NCBI RefSeq assembly: GCF_900111925.1
Contig: NZ_FOKA01000015.1
Location: 1 to 64,000, forward strand
Direction: 5' to 3'
Length of the DNA stretch: 64,000 nucleotides
DNA from: Cellulomonas marina
GTDB lineage: Bacteria; Actinomycetota; Actinomycetes; Actinomycetales; Cellulomonadaceae
Position numbers and translations under genes: made by a program. Shown here one piece after another: positions 47,322-56,783 of this stretch. The notes beneath the pieces were generated by a model. It searched no databases and was not told the origin of the DNA. It saw only the letters and a program-made list of their open reading frames with translations. Within the stretch, counting starts at the first letter, position 1. Each line of letters starts with the position of its first letter.

Positions 47322-48380
47322 ATGGAACGCCTCACCGTCGCGCCCGACGCGCCGGACCTGCCGGCCCTGCCGCCCGGCCGCCGGGCCACCATCAAGGACG
47401 TCGCCGAGGGCGCCGCGGTCTCCCGCTCCACCGCCTCGCGCGCGCTGACCGGTCGCGGCTACGTCGCGCCGGGCGTGCGCGAGCGCGTCCGGCGCACCGC
47501 GCAGGCGCTCGGCTACGTCCCCGACGCCGGGGCCCGGAACCTGCGCCAGCAGGTGAGCCGGTCCGTCGGCGTGCTGGTCTCCGACCTGCGCAACTCCTTC
47601 TACGCGGACCTCGCGGCCGGCGTCGGCCAGCAGTCCCGGCGGCGCGGCTACGCGATGATGTTGAGCGACGACAACGGCTCGCCGGAGCGCGAGCTCGAGG
47701 CGGCGGAGGCCTTCGTCGCCCTGCGGGTGGCCGGCGTCATCCTCACACCGCTGTCCGCCGAGGTGTCGGAGTACCTGCACCGGCACCGCGTGCCCGTCGT
47801 GGAGGTGGACCGTCAGTTCTGCCCCGGCCGCTGCGACGCCGTCGTCGTCGACAACCGCGGCGCCGCGCGGCGGGTGACCGAGGGGCTGCTGGCGCAGGGG
47901 CACGTGCGCATCGCGCTGCTCATCGACGAGGCCGACTGGACGACGGGCCGCGACCGCGCGGCGGGCTTCGCGGGCGCGGTCGACGACGCGGGCCGGCCCG
48001 TGGAGGCGTTCGTGGTGCGCGCGGGCTGGCACGTGGAGGAGGCGCGCGAGCGGGTGCGCGCGCTGCTGGAGGGGCCGTCCGCGCCCACCGCGCTGTTCGC
48101 CGCGAACAACGTCCTGGCGGAGGGGGCGTGGCGCGCCGCGCAGGACCTCGGCCGCCGCATCCCCGAGGACCTCAGCCTCGTCTCGTTCGACGACGCCGCC
48201 TGGATGAGCATGGTCGGTCCGGGCGTGACGGCCGTCGCGCAGGACGTCGTGGCGCTGGGCGAGGCGGCCGTCTCCGCGCTGTTCGAGCGCATCGACCAGG
48301 CCGACGCGCCGGCCCGCACCGTCATGCTCGCCGCCCGGGTGGCCGAGCGGGGGTCCACGGCGCCGCCGCCGGCGTCGTGA
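47322..48380 (+). CDS. LacI-family transcriptional regulator
   Basis: The protein has 352 residues. The DNA-binding head is ATIKDVAEGAAVSRSTASRA with the hinge helix at DAGARNLRQQ. The sugar-binding core follows (VGVLVSDLRNSFYADLAAGV, GVILTPLS, LSLVSFDDAAWMSMVGPGVT). It is the last gene of the operon behind operator 2. It is therefore likely to repress that operon and, through operators 1 and 3, the binding protein/GH38 pair and the permeases. The inducer is presumably an imported glycan fragment. Confidence 0.93.
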   Translation: MERLTVAPDAPDLPALPPGRRATIKDVAEGAAVSRSTASRALTGRGYVAPGVRERVRRTAQALGYVPDAGARNLRQQVSRSVGVLVSDLRNSFYADLAAGVGQQSRRRGYAMMLSDDNGSPERELEAAEAFVALRVAGVILTPLSAEVSEYLHRHRVPVVEVDRQFCPGRCDAVVVDNRGAARRVTEGLLAQGHVRIALLIDEADWTTGRDRAAGFAGAVDDAGRPVEAFVVRAGWHVEEARERVRALLEGPSAPTALFAANNVLAEGAWRAAQDLGRRIPEDLSLVSFDDAAWMSMVGPGVTAVAQDVVALGEAAVSALFERIDQADAPARTVMLAARVAERGSTAPPPAS

Positions 48381-48410
48381 CGGCGACGACCGGGCGTCGC
48401 CGTCACGACG
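48373..48410. terminator. Bidirectional terminator overlapping the lacI stop
   Basis: A 16-bp perfect stem (48373-48388 with 48395-48410) around an ACCGGG loop lies between the lacI gene and the convergent permease gene. It includes the lacI stop codon. Confidence 0.85.
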
Positions 48411-48413
48411 GGC

Positions 48414-49355
48414 TCAGCCCTTGCGGCCCTGCGTCGCGACGCCCTCGATGAAGTAGCGCTGCCCGAAGGCGAACAGCGCCAGCATCGGCAGCGTCACCAG
48501 CAGCGAGGCGACCATGACGAACTGGTAGTCGCCCTGCCCGCCGGCCGTCGGGCTGTAGCGCGTCATCGCGTACGCGATGCCCAGCGGCGCGGTGAAGTCG
48601 CTCGGCTGACCGGCGTTGAGGTAGATGAGCGCGGCCTGCAGGTTGTTCCACGACGCCTGGAACTCGAAGAGCAGGACGATGATGAACGAGGGGATCGACA
48701 GCGGCATCGCGATCTTCCAGAACAGCCGCCAGTAGGAGGCGCCGTCGATGCGCGCCGCCTCGAACAGCTCGCGCGGCAGGCCGAGGAAGAACTGCCGCTG
48801 CAGGAAGATGTAGAAGGCCGAGCCGAAGAGGTTCGCGCCGAACAGCGGCACCCACGTGCCGAGGAACCCGAGCTCCTTCCAGATGAGGTAGATCGGGATC
48901 ATCGTCACCGCGCCGGGCAGCATCATCGTCGCCAGCACGAGGCCGAAGAGGATGTTGCGCCCCGGGAAGCGGAAGTAGGCGAACCCGAAGGCGACCAGCG
49001 AGCTCGACACAGCCACCGTCACCGCCGCGAGCACCGCGATGAGGACGCTGTTGACCATCCAGCTCGTGACGGGCAGCTCGTCGAAGACCTGGACGTAGTT
49101 GCTCCAGTTGAACGTCTCCGGCCACAGCCTGTTGTCGAAGACCTGCCCGCGGCCCTTGAGGCTCGCGGCCAGCAGCCAGACGAACGGGTAGAGGAAGAGC
49201 AGGGAGAACAGGCCGAGCAGGACGTAGACGACGACCTGGCCCGCGCGGCGACGTGAGGCCGACCCGCGGGTGCGGTCCCGGGCCGTCCGGCCGCGCGTGT
49301 CCTTCGTGGTGCCCGGGACGGGCTGGAGCGGGGTGGTGCTGCCGATGACGGCCAT
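48414..49355 (-). CDS. Sugar ABC transporter permease, MalG-like
   Basis: This inner-membrane permease has 313 residues and six predicted helices, beginning VVVYVLLGLFSLLFLYPFVW. The ATPase-docking EAA loop is EAARIDGASYWRLFWKIAMP. The N-terminal 38 residues are cytoplasmic and basic. Its ATG shares one base with the stop of the upstream permease. With the MalF-like partner it forms the channel of a CUT1-type importer. The binding protein is probably the one encoded at 20885-22270, and the ATPase lies elsewhere (a shared MsiK-type ATPase is common in actinobacteria). Confidence 0.93.
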   Translation of the reverse strand: MAVIGSTTPLQPVPGTTKDTRGRTARDRTRGSASRRRAGQVVVYVLLGLFSLLFLYPFVWLLAASLKGRGQVFDNRLWPETFNWSNYVQVFDELPVTSWMVNSVLIAVLAAVTVAVSSSLVAFGFAYFRFPGRNILFGLVLATMMLPGAVTMIPIYLIWKELGFLGTWVPLFGANLFGSAFYIFLQRQFFLGLPRELFEAARIDGASYWRLFWKIAMPLSIPSFIIVLLFEFQASWNNLQAALIYLNAGQPSDFTAPLGIAYAMTRYSPTAGGQGDYQFVMVASLLVTLPMLALFAFGQRYFIEGVATQGRKG

Positions 49356-50380
49356 CAGTCCCTGTCCCCCTCGTAGTAGACGAAGCGGTTGCCGAACTTC
49401 ATCTGGATGAACGTGATGATCATGATGATGACGAACAGCAGCCAGGCCATCGCCGCCGCGAAGCCGAAGTTGAACTGCCGGAACGCCTGCTGGAACAGGT
49501 AGATCGCGTAGAACAGCGACGCCTCGGGGGAGGCGTTGGACTGGTCGCGCCAGAACAGCAGGTACGCCTGGTCGAAGATCTGGAACGCGGCGATGGTGAG
49601 GATGATGACGTTGAAGAACATCGCGGAGGAGATCATCGGCAGCGTGATGGACCGGAACTTGCGCCACGTGCCGGCGCCGTCGAGCTCGGCCACCTCGTAG
49701 AGCTCGCGCGGCACGTTCTTCAGCGCCGCCAGGAAGATGACCATCGTGCCGGACACGCCCCACAGCGTCATGAGGACGATGGACGGCTTGACCCAGTCGG
49801 GGTCGACGAGCCACTGCGGCCCCCGGATGCCGATGAGCCCCAGCCCCTGGTTGATCGCGCCGGTGTTGCCGTTGAGCAGCAGGAAGAACACCGCCGCGGT
49901 GGCGACGGCCGGGGTCATCTTCGGCAGGTAGTACAGCGTCCGGAAGAAGCCCGCGCCCTTCGTCGCCCGGTTCAGCAGGGACGCGAGGAACAGCGCGAAG
50001 GCGATCTCCAGCGGCACGGCCAGCACCGCGTAGAACAACGTGTTGGCCAGCGACGTCGCGACCCGCGGGTCGGTGAACAGGTTCTCGTAGTTCTGCGTGC
50101 CGATCGGCGTGGCGACGTTCGTCGCGAGGTTGTAGCGGCTGAAGGAGATGACGAGGCTGTAGATCATCGCCCCGGCGGTGAAGACGAGGAACCCGACGAT
50201 CCACGGCGAGATGAACAGGTAGCCCGCCATCGCCTCGCGGCGGTCGTACTGCCCGTGGCGCCCCCAGCGCCCCTTGCGACGGCCGCGCTCCGGGAGCGGT
50301 GCCGCCCGCGTCGCGCCGGCCGCCACCCGCCCTCGGTCCGTCGCCGACGTCGTGGTGGCGTCGGCCTTCAGCTCGGTCAT
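49355..50380 (-). CDS. Sugar ABC transporter permease, MalF-like
   Basis: The protein has 341 residues from ATG 50380, behind GAGGAGG (preferred to an upstream start at 50395). A long cytoplasmic N-terminus precedes MAGYLFISPWIVGFLVFTAG. Further helices and the EAA-type loop YEVAELDGAGTWRKFRSITL follow. It is the first gene of the two-permease transcript. Operator 3 lies 66-83 bases upstream, placing transport under the same LacI control as the catabolic genes. Confidence 0.93.
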   Translation of the reverse strand: MTELKADATTTSATDRGRVAAGATRAAPLPERGRRKGRWGRHGQYDRREAMAGYLFISPWIVGFLVFTAGAMIYSLVISFSRYNLATNVATPIGTQNYENLFTDPRVATSLANTLFYAVLAVPLEIAFALFLASLLNRATKGAGFFRTLYYLPKMTPAVATAAVFFLLLNGNTGAINQGLGLIGIRGPQWLVDPDWVKPSIVLMTLWGVSGTMVIFLAALKNVPRELYEVAELDGAGTWRKFRSITLPMISSAMFFNVIILTIAAFQIFDQAYLLFWRDQSNASPEASLFYAIYLFQQAFRQFNFGFAAAMAWLLFVIIMIITFIQMKFGNRFVYYEGDRD

Positions 50381-50445
50381 CGGGCCTCCTCGCACGGGTC
50401 ACCGCGTCCAGCGGGCCCGGGATGGTGGCCCGGTCGACGCCGACG

Positions 50446-50463
50446 TGTGGCATCGTTGCCACG
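50446..50463. promoter_or_regulatory. LacI-type operator 3
   Basis: TGTGGCATCGTTGCCACG differs at two positions from the perfect palindrome at 22488. It lies upstream of the permease pair, on the side away from the tRNA gene. Confidence 0.82.
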
Positions 50464-50601
50464 CTGCTCGCGACTGTACGTCGCAGCACGGACCGTAGCA
50501 ACGCTCACCGATCCCGTCGCGGTGTCGACGGGCAGGTCGCGCACGGGTCCCACAGGTCCGATTCGGCCCGGCGTCGCCGAGCGGGTAGCATCGCGCGCCG
50601 A

Positions 50602-50691
50602 GGTAGCGTGTCCGAGCGGCCTAAGGAGCACGCCTCGAAAGCGTGTGTGGGTGAAAGTCCACCGTGGGTTCAAATCCCACCGCTACCGCCA
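50602..50691 (+). tRNA. tRNA-Ser (anticodon CGA), CCA encoded
   Basis: The acceptor arms GGTAGCG and CGCTACC pair perfectly. The anticodon loop is CTCGAAA (CGA, reading UCG). A long variable arm (GTGTGGGTGAAAGTCCACC region) and the T loop GGTTCAAATCC are those of a class II serine tRNA. The 3' CCA is encoded at 50689-50691. A TAGCAT -10-like box lies at 50585-50590. The defence island begins directly downstream, and tRNA-Ser genes are frequent integration sites. Confidence 0.97.
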
Positions 50692-50693
50692 CC

Positions 50694-50726
50694 GACGCCC
50701 CGCCCGGGTCCCCCGGGCGGGGCGTC
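50694..50726 (+). terminator. Terminator after tRNA-Ser
   Basis: GACGCCCCGCCCGGG pairs over 15 bp with CCCGGGCGGGGCGTC around a three-base loop, starting three bases after the tRNA. Confidence 0.85.
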
Positions 50727-50757
50727 TCGCTGTACGGGATCCTGCCTGCTGCCGTGA

Positions 50758-51859
50758 CTAGAGAGCGAGCGGCTCGAGGATGCGTCCGAGGTCGTTGCGG
50801 CCGGTCACCATGACCCGGTAGTCGTCAACTACTCGATGCCCGAACACCGGTACGCCCGCTGCACTCAGCCACTTCGCTGCCGGCTCCGAGCACCACCCGA
50901 AGACGAGCAGACCGTGACGGGCCACGGCCGCGTCGGCGAAGAGTGGATAGAGAGATCTGGCGTTCGCCCTCGCGATGCACGCGGGCGGGTGTCTGCTCGG
51001 TCAGCGGATCGAGAACCGACCACAGCGTTCCTTCGTGGTCCCACCTCGTCTCCAGGCCTAGGAGGTTGAGGGCGACTTCGACGGCGGCGTCTGCAGTATC
51101 CCTGCCGTTGTCAGCCGTCAGCAGCGACGGCGCGCTCATACTCCTGGAAGCCGCGATCGCCCCGAGGCAGGCGCTCGTCAGCGCCTCGATCTGAGCCGGA
51201 CGGAGCCGTCGTAGGCGATAGGCATCGAGGTAGTCGCAGGCGTCGAGATGCCAGGTCGCGTCATCGGACTCCCAGAAGGTGAGAGTGTGGTCCTCCGTCG
51301 ACACCAGGACTGCGGCACTCGCCCGTGAGGGCAAGAGCCTCGTCTTCGGCCCACCAGGAACACCTTTCTCGACGAAGCCGCTACCCGCGGCCACCGCCTC
51401 CACTGCCACGCCGGCTTGGAGAAGCGAGTCGGCCAACTGGACGGCTAGCGAAGTCGTCTCCTCGCCCCACTTCAGGGGCGACGAGAGGGGTGTCCCGTGA
51501 GCGCAGTGCTCCCACATGTCGATGGCGCTCGAGGCAATAATCTCGTCGTCCGTCGAAAGCGGCCAGACAGTGTGCACGAGCCGAGTGGTCGTCGCGCCGG
51601 CGATGATCACTCCCACGACGTCGCCAGACCTGCCGATGCCGCACACGACGCGACGGTCCGCGTCCGGGACCTCGATTCGAGCCCTCACGCCATCCGCGAG
51701 GTTGACCAGAGGTGTCAGTCCCGGTCGGGCCTTCGTGATAGCCGCTGCGATGCTGCTGGCACGGAGGTTGTAGTGCATCAACTGTATCTCGCCGTAGCTC
51801 GGGAAGTTCACGTGTCGTGTCCTCGGTGTCCGTCGGCCGTCTCGGGTGTCCGTGCTCAA
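50758..51859 (-). pseudogene. Unknown island gene with a frame disruption
   Basis: The product is not recognised. From a TTG overlapping the hsdR stop (51859; a GTG at 51811 is also possible) the frame runs well to about base 50960. It includes HVNFPSYGEIQLMHYNLRA and WESDDATWHLDACDYLDAYR. It then continues into low-quality sequence ending at 50825. In another frame the sequence resumes with a natural-looking ending, LYPLFADAAVARHGLLVFGW and then VTGRNDLGRILEPLAL, with its stop at 50758-50760. A single inserted base would explain this. Base composition is less GC-rich than its neighbours. As the last gene of the restriction operon it may be an accessory defence gene. Confidence 0.6.
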
Positions 51860-54800
51860 GCAGCGAGGCGAGGGGCCATCGACTCCATCTGGTCCATGAC
51901 CAAGCGGATCGCCGTCGGCTGCTTGTCCGGGGGGTAGTCGTACTTCATGAGCAGGCGCTTGATCGACGAGCGGAGCTTCGCCTTCACGTCGTCCCGCACC
52001 GTCCAGTCGGTCTTGACGTCCCGGCGCATGATGGCGACCAGGTCGCGGGCGATGGCCGCCAGGACCTCGTCGCCCTGCGCCTCGACGGCGGACTCGTTGG
52101 TCGCCACGGCGTCGTAGAAGGCGAGCTCGTCGCTGTCGAGCGGCGGCTGGAAGTCCGCGCCCCGGTTCTTCTCGTGGGCAACCTCACGGGCCAGTTCGAT
52201 CATCGCGGCGATCACCTCCGCACTCGTGAGCTGCTGGTTCGTGTACCGGCGCATGAGTTCGAGGAGTCGCTCGCTGAAGGCCCGTTGGCGGACCAGGTTG
52301 TGCCGCGTCGCGCCGCGGCTCTCGGACTCGATGAGCGCGCGCAGCGCCTCGACGGCGAGCTGGGGGTTCTCGGCCTCGCGGGCACGGGCGAGGAAGTCCT
52401 CGTCGAGGGCGCTGAGGTCGGGGTGCGGCATGCCGGCGGCGTCGAAGATGTCGAGGACCTCGCCGGACACGACGGCACCGGCGACCAGCGCGTTGAGGAC
52501 GCGCTGCACCTCCTCGGGGATGGCCTCGCCGCGCGCCTGGCGGTCCTCGGCGTCGAACTTCGCCATCCAGACGCGGACCTCCTCGAAGAACTGCGCCTGC
52601 GGACGGACGGCGGCGAGCTCGTCGGACTGGCCCGCGATCGCCCACGCCCGCGACAGCCTGCCCGCCTCGACGCGGTAGCGGACGGCGACGGTCTCGGCCG
52701 GGGCGTCGTCACCCGCCGTCTCCTCGGGTTTGACCTGCCGGAGGTGGTTCACCGCGCCGAAGACCGCCTGCACGTAGGCCCGCGGGCCGGACCGCGCCAG
52801 CGCCGCCTCCCACTCGTACCCCTCGAGCAGCGCCCCGATCCGGCCGAGCAGCTCGTGCACCAGGGCGACGGCGTCCTCGACGCTCCTGCCGACGGGCCGC
52901 GTCTCCTGGTCGGTCGGCGAGTACTCCGCCAGTGCCTTCGCCAGGTTGTCGGCGAGCGGCGCGTAGGCCACGAGGAGCCCGTCCTGCTTTCCGCGGAAGG
53001 TGCGGTTGACCCGCGCGAGCGTCTGCATGAGCAGGGCGCCGCGCAGCGGCCGGTCCAGGTAGAGCGTGTGGAGCGGCGGCGAGTCGTAGCCCGTCAGCAT
53101 CATGTCCTTGACGATGACGAGCTCGAGCGGGTCGTCCGGGTCCTTGAGGCGCTGCTTCACCACGGCGTTGTCGGAATCCCGCCGCACGTGGTCCACGACG
53201 GGCGGGACGTCGGACGCGGTCCCGGAGTAGACGACCTTGATGACGCCGGCGTCGAGATCCGCCGAGTGCCACTCCGGGCGCAGGGCGACGATCGCGTCGT
53301 ACAGGCGGGCGCAGATCTCGCGCGTCGCGCCGACGATCATCGCCTTGCCGTGCACCTGCGGCCGGTCGGCCGTGCTCAGCGCCGCGGCCATCGCGGCCCT
53401 CCGGGTCTCCCAGTGGGCGACGACGTCCGCGGCCAGCGCCTTGAGGCGGGCGGGGGCGCCGTATACCGCATTGACGACGGCGACGGACCGCTCGATGCGG
53501 TCGCGCTCGATGTCGTCCAGGCCTGCCGTCGCCTCGTCGGCCGCCGCGTCGATGAGGTCCTCGGTGACGTCGTCGGCGAGCGTCACCTTGACCAGCCGCG
53601 ACTCGAAGTACACGGGCACGGTGGCGCCGTCCTTGACGGCCCGCGTCAGGTCGTAGACGTCGATGTAGTCGCCGAACACCTCCTGCGTGTTCCGGTCGGC
53701 GAAGGAGATCGGCGTGCCGGTGAAGGCGATGAGCGTGGCGTGCGGCAGGGCGTCCCGCAGGTGCCGGGCGTAGCCGTCGAGGTCGTCGTAGTGGCTGCGG
53801 TGCGCCTCGTCGACCACGACGACGATGTTGTGCCGGTCGGACAGAAGCGGATGCCCCGTCCCCGCCTCCCGCTCCGCGAGGGTCCTTCCGAACTTCTGCA
53901 GGGTCGTGAAGTAGATGCCGCCCGAGCTCCGGCCCGAGAGCTCGGTGCGCAGCTCGGCACGTCGGGTCACCTGCACCGGCTTCTCCGGCAGCAGGAGGCT
54001 CCGGTCGAAGCCCCGGAAGAGCTGCCCGTCGAGCTCGGTCCGGTCGGTGACGACGACGATCGTCGGGTTCGCCAGGCGCGGGTGGCGCAGCACGAGGTTG
54101 GTGTAGAGCTCCATCTCCATGGACTTGCCCGACCCCTGCGTGTGCCAGACGACGCCCGCGCGCCTGTGGCTGGCGACCGCCTGCACGGTCGACCCGACGG
54201 CCTTCGTGACGGCGAAGTACTGGTGCGGCTTGGCGATGCGCTTGGTGAGGCCGTCGTCGCCCTCGTCGAACGCCACGAACCCGGTCATGAGCTGCAGGAA
54301 GCGCAGCTGGTTGAAGACCCCGAACAGGAGCAGGTCCAGCGCGGTGGTCCCGTCGGCCGTCGCGGCCGGGTCGTGGGGGACGCCCTCGTCGTCGACGTTC
54401 CAGGGGGAGAAGTGATGCAGCGGGGTGAAGGGGGTGCCGTAGCGCGCGGCGATGCCGTCCGTCGCCACGACGAGGACGCAGGACCGGAACGCCAGCGGGA
54501 ACTCGCGCAGGTACGTCTGCAGCTGGGCGTGCGCGGCGGCGACGTCGGCCCCCGCCGACCCGGCGCGCTTGAGCTCGATGATCGCGACCGGCAGCCCGTT
54601 GAGGTAGAGCACCACGTCGAAGCGGCGCTCGCGGTCCCCGCGCACGATCGTGACCTGGTTGACCGCCAACCAGTCGTTCTCGGCGGGCTCGGTGCTGACC
54701 AGCCGGATCGTCGGCGTCTGCTCCTGGCCGTCGCCGTCGATGTAGGTGATGCCCCGGTACCCCTCGGTGAGGTAGCCGTGCACGCGGTGGTTCTCCGTCA

Positions 54801-55044
54801 CCGCGTCCTGCGAGCGGGGCGCCAGGATCTCCGCCGCGGCCTGCTCCAGGTACTCGTGCGGGACCGTCGGGTTGAGCGACCGCAGCGCGGCCCGCAGCCG
54901 TGCCGGGATGGCCAGCTCGTCCCAGCTCTCGCGCTCCCCGGAGCCAGGCGCGATGGCCGCGCCGGGCAGCGGGCGCCACATGAGCTCCCCGAGGTCCTCG
55001 AGCGCGAGCTGCTCCCACTCGTCCTCGGACATCGTGCCGGTCAT
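51856..55044 (-). CDS. hsdR: Type I restriction enzyme, motor/endonuclease subunit HsdR
   Basis: HsdR translocates and cuts unmethylated DNA in complex with HsdM and HsdS. The 1062-residue product starts at ATG 55044, behind GAGGAGG. The N-terminal nuclease has [21 protein letters not shown] (Asp and ExK). The SF2 motor has [14 protein letters not shown] (Walker A), [13 protein letters not shown] (Walker B), [10 protein letters not shown], and [13 protein letters not shown] (motif VI). The helical C-terminal region ends in [17 protein letters not shown]. Genes for hsdM and hsdS lie upstream, with two extra genes between. Confidence 0.96.
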   Translation of the reverse strand: MTGTMSEDEWEQLALEDLGELMWRPLPGAAIAPGSGERESWDELAIPARLRAALRSLNPTVPHEYLEQAAAEILAPRSQDAVTENHRVHGYLTEGYRGITYIDGDGQEQTPTIRLVSTEPAENDWLAVNQVTIVRGDRERRFDVVLYLNGLPVAIIELKRAGSAGADVAAAHAQLQTYLREFPLAFRSCVLVVATDGIAARYGTPFTPLHHFSPWNVDDEGVPHDPAATADGTTALDLLLFGVFNQLRFLQLMTGFVAFDEGDDGLTKRIAKPHQYFAVTKAVGSTVQAVASHRRAGVVWHTQGSGKSMEMELYTNLVLRHPRLANPTIVVVTDRTELDGQLFRGFDRSLLLPEKPVQVTRRAELRTELSGRSSGGIYFTTLQKFGRTLAEREAGTGHPLLSDRHNIVVVVDEAHRSHYDDLDGYARHLRDALPHATLIAFTGTPISFADRNTQEVFGDYIDVYDLTRAVKDGATVPVYFESRLVKVTLADDVTEDLIDAAADEATAGLDDIERDRIERSVAVVNAVYGAPARLKALAADVVAHWETRRAAMAAALSTADRPQVHGKAMIVGATREICARLYDAIVALRPEWHSADLDAGVIKVVYSGTASDVPPVVDHVRRDSDNAVVKQRLKDPDDPLELVIVKDMMLTGYDSPPLHTLYLDRPLRGALLMQTLARVNRTFRGKQDGLLVAYAPLADNLAKALAEYSPTDQETRPVGRSVEDAVALVHELLGRIGALLEGYEWEAALARSGPRAYVQAVFGAVNHLRQVKPEETAGDDAPAETVAVRYRVEAGRLSRAWAIAGQSDELAAVRPQAQFFEEVRVWMAKFDAEDRQARGEAIPEEVQRVLNALVAGAVVSGEVLDIFDAAGMPHPDLSALDEDFLARAREAENPQLAVEALRALIESESRGATRHNLVRQRAFSERLLELMRRYTNQQLTSAEVIAAMIELAREVAHEKNRGADFQPPLDSDELAFYDAVATNESAVEAQGDEVLAAIARDLVAIMRRDVKTDWTVRDDVKAKLRSSIKRLLMKYDYPPDKQPTAIRLVMDQMESMAPRLAA

Positions 55045-55098
55045 CTGTCCTCCTCGGTGCGGCACGAAACCCATGCCTCGTGCCGGTGTCGAGCGGAA

Positions 55099-55128
55099 GC
55101 CATAGGTTTCCCGCGGGAAACCTATGGC
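55099..55128. repeat. 30-bp perfect palindrome
   Basis: The left half is GCCATAGGTTTCCCG and the right half is its exact complement, with no loop. It contains the stop codon of the DUF4041 gene and lies 55 bases before the hsdR start. As RNA it could form a 13-bp stem with a four-base loop (terminator or attenuator). As DNA it is a strong candidate binding site for a dimeric regulator. Confidence 0.85.
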
Positions 55129-56729
55129 AGTCGATCCATGATGGGCGGCTCCGCGGGGTTCATCAGAGGCTCGGGACCTGCTGTGCCGGCCATCGTCCTG
55201 CTCTGGCGGTACTCCAGAGCTTGCGGCACGGCTTCGTACTGCAGCACGTCGCCGGCCAGGTCGCGCAGGTGGACGAGCGCCTCGTCCGGCGTCGCGTAGA
55301 AGAACTCGCGACGCAGGTTCACGCGATTGACGCGGCGGTCCGCGAGGCGCTGGTGCATCTGGTACTCGATGCCCACCGCGTCGTCGGCGAAGAACAGCGC
55401 GTGCACGTCGAAGCCGAACGGCACGGACGCGTCCCCGAGCTCCCGGACGCGGTCGAGCGGGTCCAGGCGTCGCGTCATCCCGACCTTGATCATCGACTCA
55501 CCGAAGGCACCGATGTTCGAGATGACGTAGACGTAGCCGGCCCGCTGGTTGGCCTCCCGGTAGTCCACCTCGTCCATGGCCCGGTCGACGTCGGCGAGCT
55601 GCGCCTCGAGCCGCGAGATGGCCCCCGCGTCACCCGTGGCTCGCACGGCTGCCAGCGCGTTGAGGTAGTGCTCGCGCTCCTTGGCCAGCTTCTCCCGCTC
55701 ACGCGCGATGTCGGCCTCGACCTTGCGCTGCTCACGCAGCGCCTCCCGCGCGGCGCGCTCGGCCTCCTTCTCGGCAGCAACCTTCGCCACGTAGTCGGCG
55801 GTCAGCTCCAGCTCCTGGATGCGCAGCCGGTGGTACGCCGGGGCGATGCGGATGCTCATCGACCTGCCAAGCTTCTCGATAGCGGTCGCGGTCTTCTCCA
55901 GCCGCTCGACGGATCGAACCAGCGCGTGCGGCTTCAGGCCGCGGACGAGGGCGTCCGCTTCGCCGTTGTACGCACGCAGCATGAGATTCGACGTCTGGCT
56001 CACCATCCGGCGGCCCTCCGCTGCCGAACCGTTCACCGTCCAGCCCGTCGCTGCCTCGATGGCGCCGCCGTCCTTGAGGCCCATCTGCTTTATACGAGCC
56101 CGCAGCGAACCGAGGCGCTCCTTGTAGGCCTCTGCGTTGGCCAAGGGGTGCTGGTAGACGTACAGGCCCACTTCCTGCAGCAGGGCCGTCTCCTCCAGCT
56201 CGACGACCCGGGCGCGCAGCTCCGAGATCTCAGCCGAGAGTGCCGTGCGCTCGGCCTCGAGCCGCGCCGCCTCGGCCTCGTGCTGGCGCCGCACGTCCGC
56301 GAGCTCGCGGTCGAGCGCGTTGCGTGCCTGCTTGTGCGCGACGACGTCGTTGTCCAGCCGATCCTGCGCCGCCCGGCGCTCCTCCTCGAGGGTGACGGCA
56401 TCGAGCGCACCGACGCGCGCCAGCTCGGCACGCAGGACGTCGGCCTCCCCAGCCAGCTCCCGAGCCTTCCGCCGGGCACCGAACAGAGGGACTGCGCGCC
56501 TGGTCGCCTCTGAGAGTGCGGGTGAGGCGTCGGCGACGAGGTGCGGTGCTGGCACAGTTGTCGGCGGAGCGGGCAGGGCCGGCGTCGGCACGTTGACCGG
56601 GAGCCAGAACTGCCAGCCATCCGGAGCTGGGGGCCACTCGGGCGGGGGTTGCCAGCCCTCCGGCGGGTACCACCCCGGCGGCGGTGTCGGCCACGTGGGC
56701 GGCGAGTTCCAGCCGTACTGCGTCGTCAT
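55122..56729 (-). CDS. DUF4041 protein with C-terminal GIY-YIG (T5orf172-type) domain
   Basis: The protein has 535 residues. A Pro/Trp-rich N-terminus (PPGWYPPEGWQPPPEWPP) is followed by a coiled coil (about residues 95-190) and the DUF4041 region (VGLYVYQHPLANAEAYKERL). A second long coiled coil follows. The C-terminal GIY-YIG-like domain has [40 protein letters not shown] and EYQMHQRLADRRVNRVN. This layout occurs in phage and defence loci, and a nuclease role is inferred. It lies between abi and hsdR in the same orientation. Confidence 0.82.
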   Translation of the reverse strand: MTTQYGWNSPPTWPTPPPGWYPPEGWQPPPEWPPAPDGWQFWLPVNVPTPALPAPPTTVPAPHLVADASPALSEATRRAVPLFGARRKARELAGEADVLRAELARVGALDAVTLEEERRAAQDRLDNDVVAHKQARNALDRELADVRRQHEAEAARLEAERTALSAEISELRARVVELEETALLQEVGLYVYQHPLANAEAYKERLGSLRARIKQMGLKDGGAIEAATGWTVNGSAAEGRRMVSQTSNLMLRAYNGEADALVRGLKPHALVRSVERLEKTATAIEKLGRSMSIRIAPAYHRLRIQELELTADYVAKVAAEKEAERAAREALREQRKVEADIAREREKLAKEREHYLNALAAVRATGDAGAISRLEAQLADVDRAMDEVDYREANQRAGYVYVISNIGAFGESMIKVGMTRRLDPLDRVRELGDASVPFGFDVHALFFADDAVGIEYQMHQRLADRRVNRVNLRREFFYATPDEALVHLRDLAGDVLQYEAVPQALEYRQSRTMAGTAGPEPLMNPAEPPIMDRLP

Positions 56730-56783
56730 GCTTGCTCCTCTGCGCGCGTGCTCGTGCTGGCCGGTGCTCTTGCGATCGAAGCG

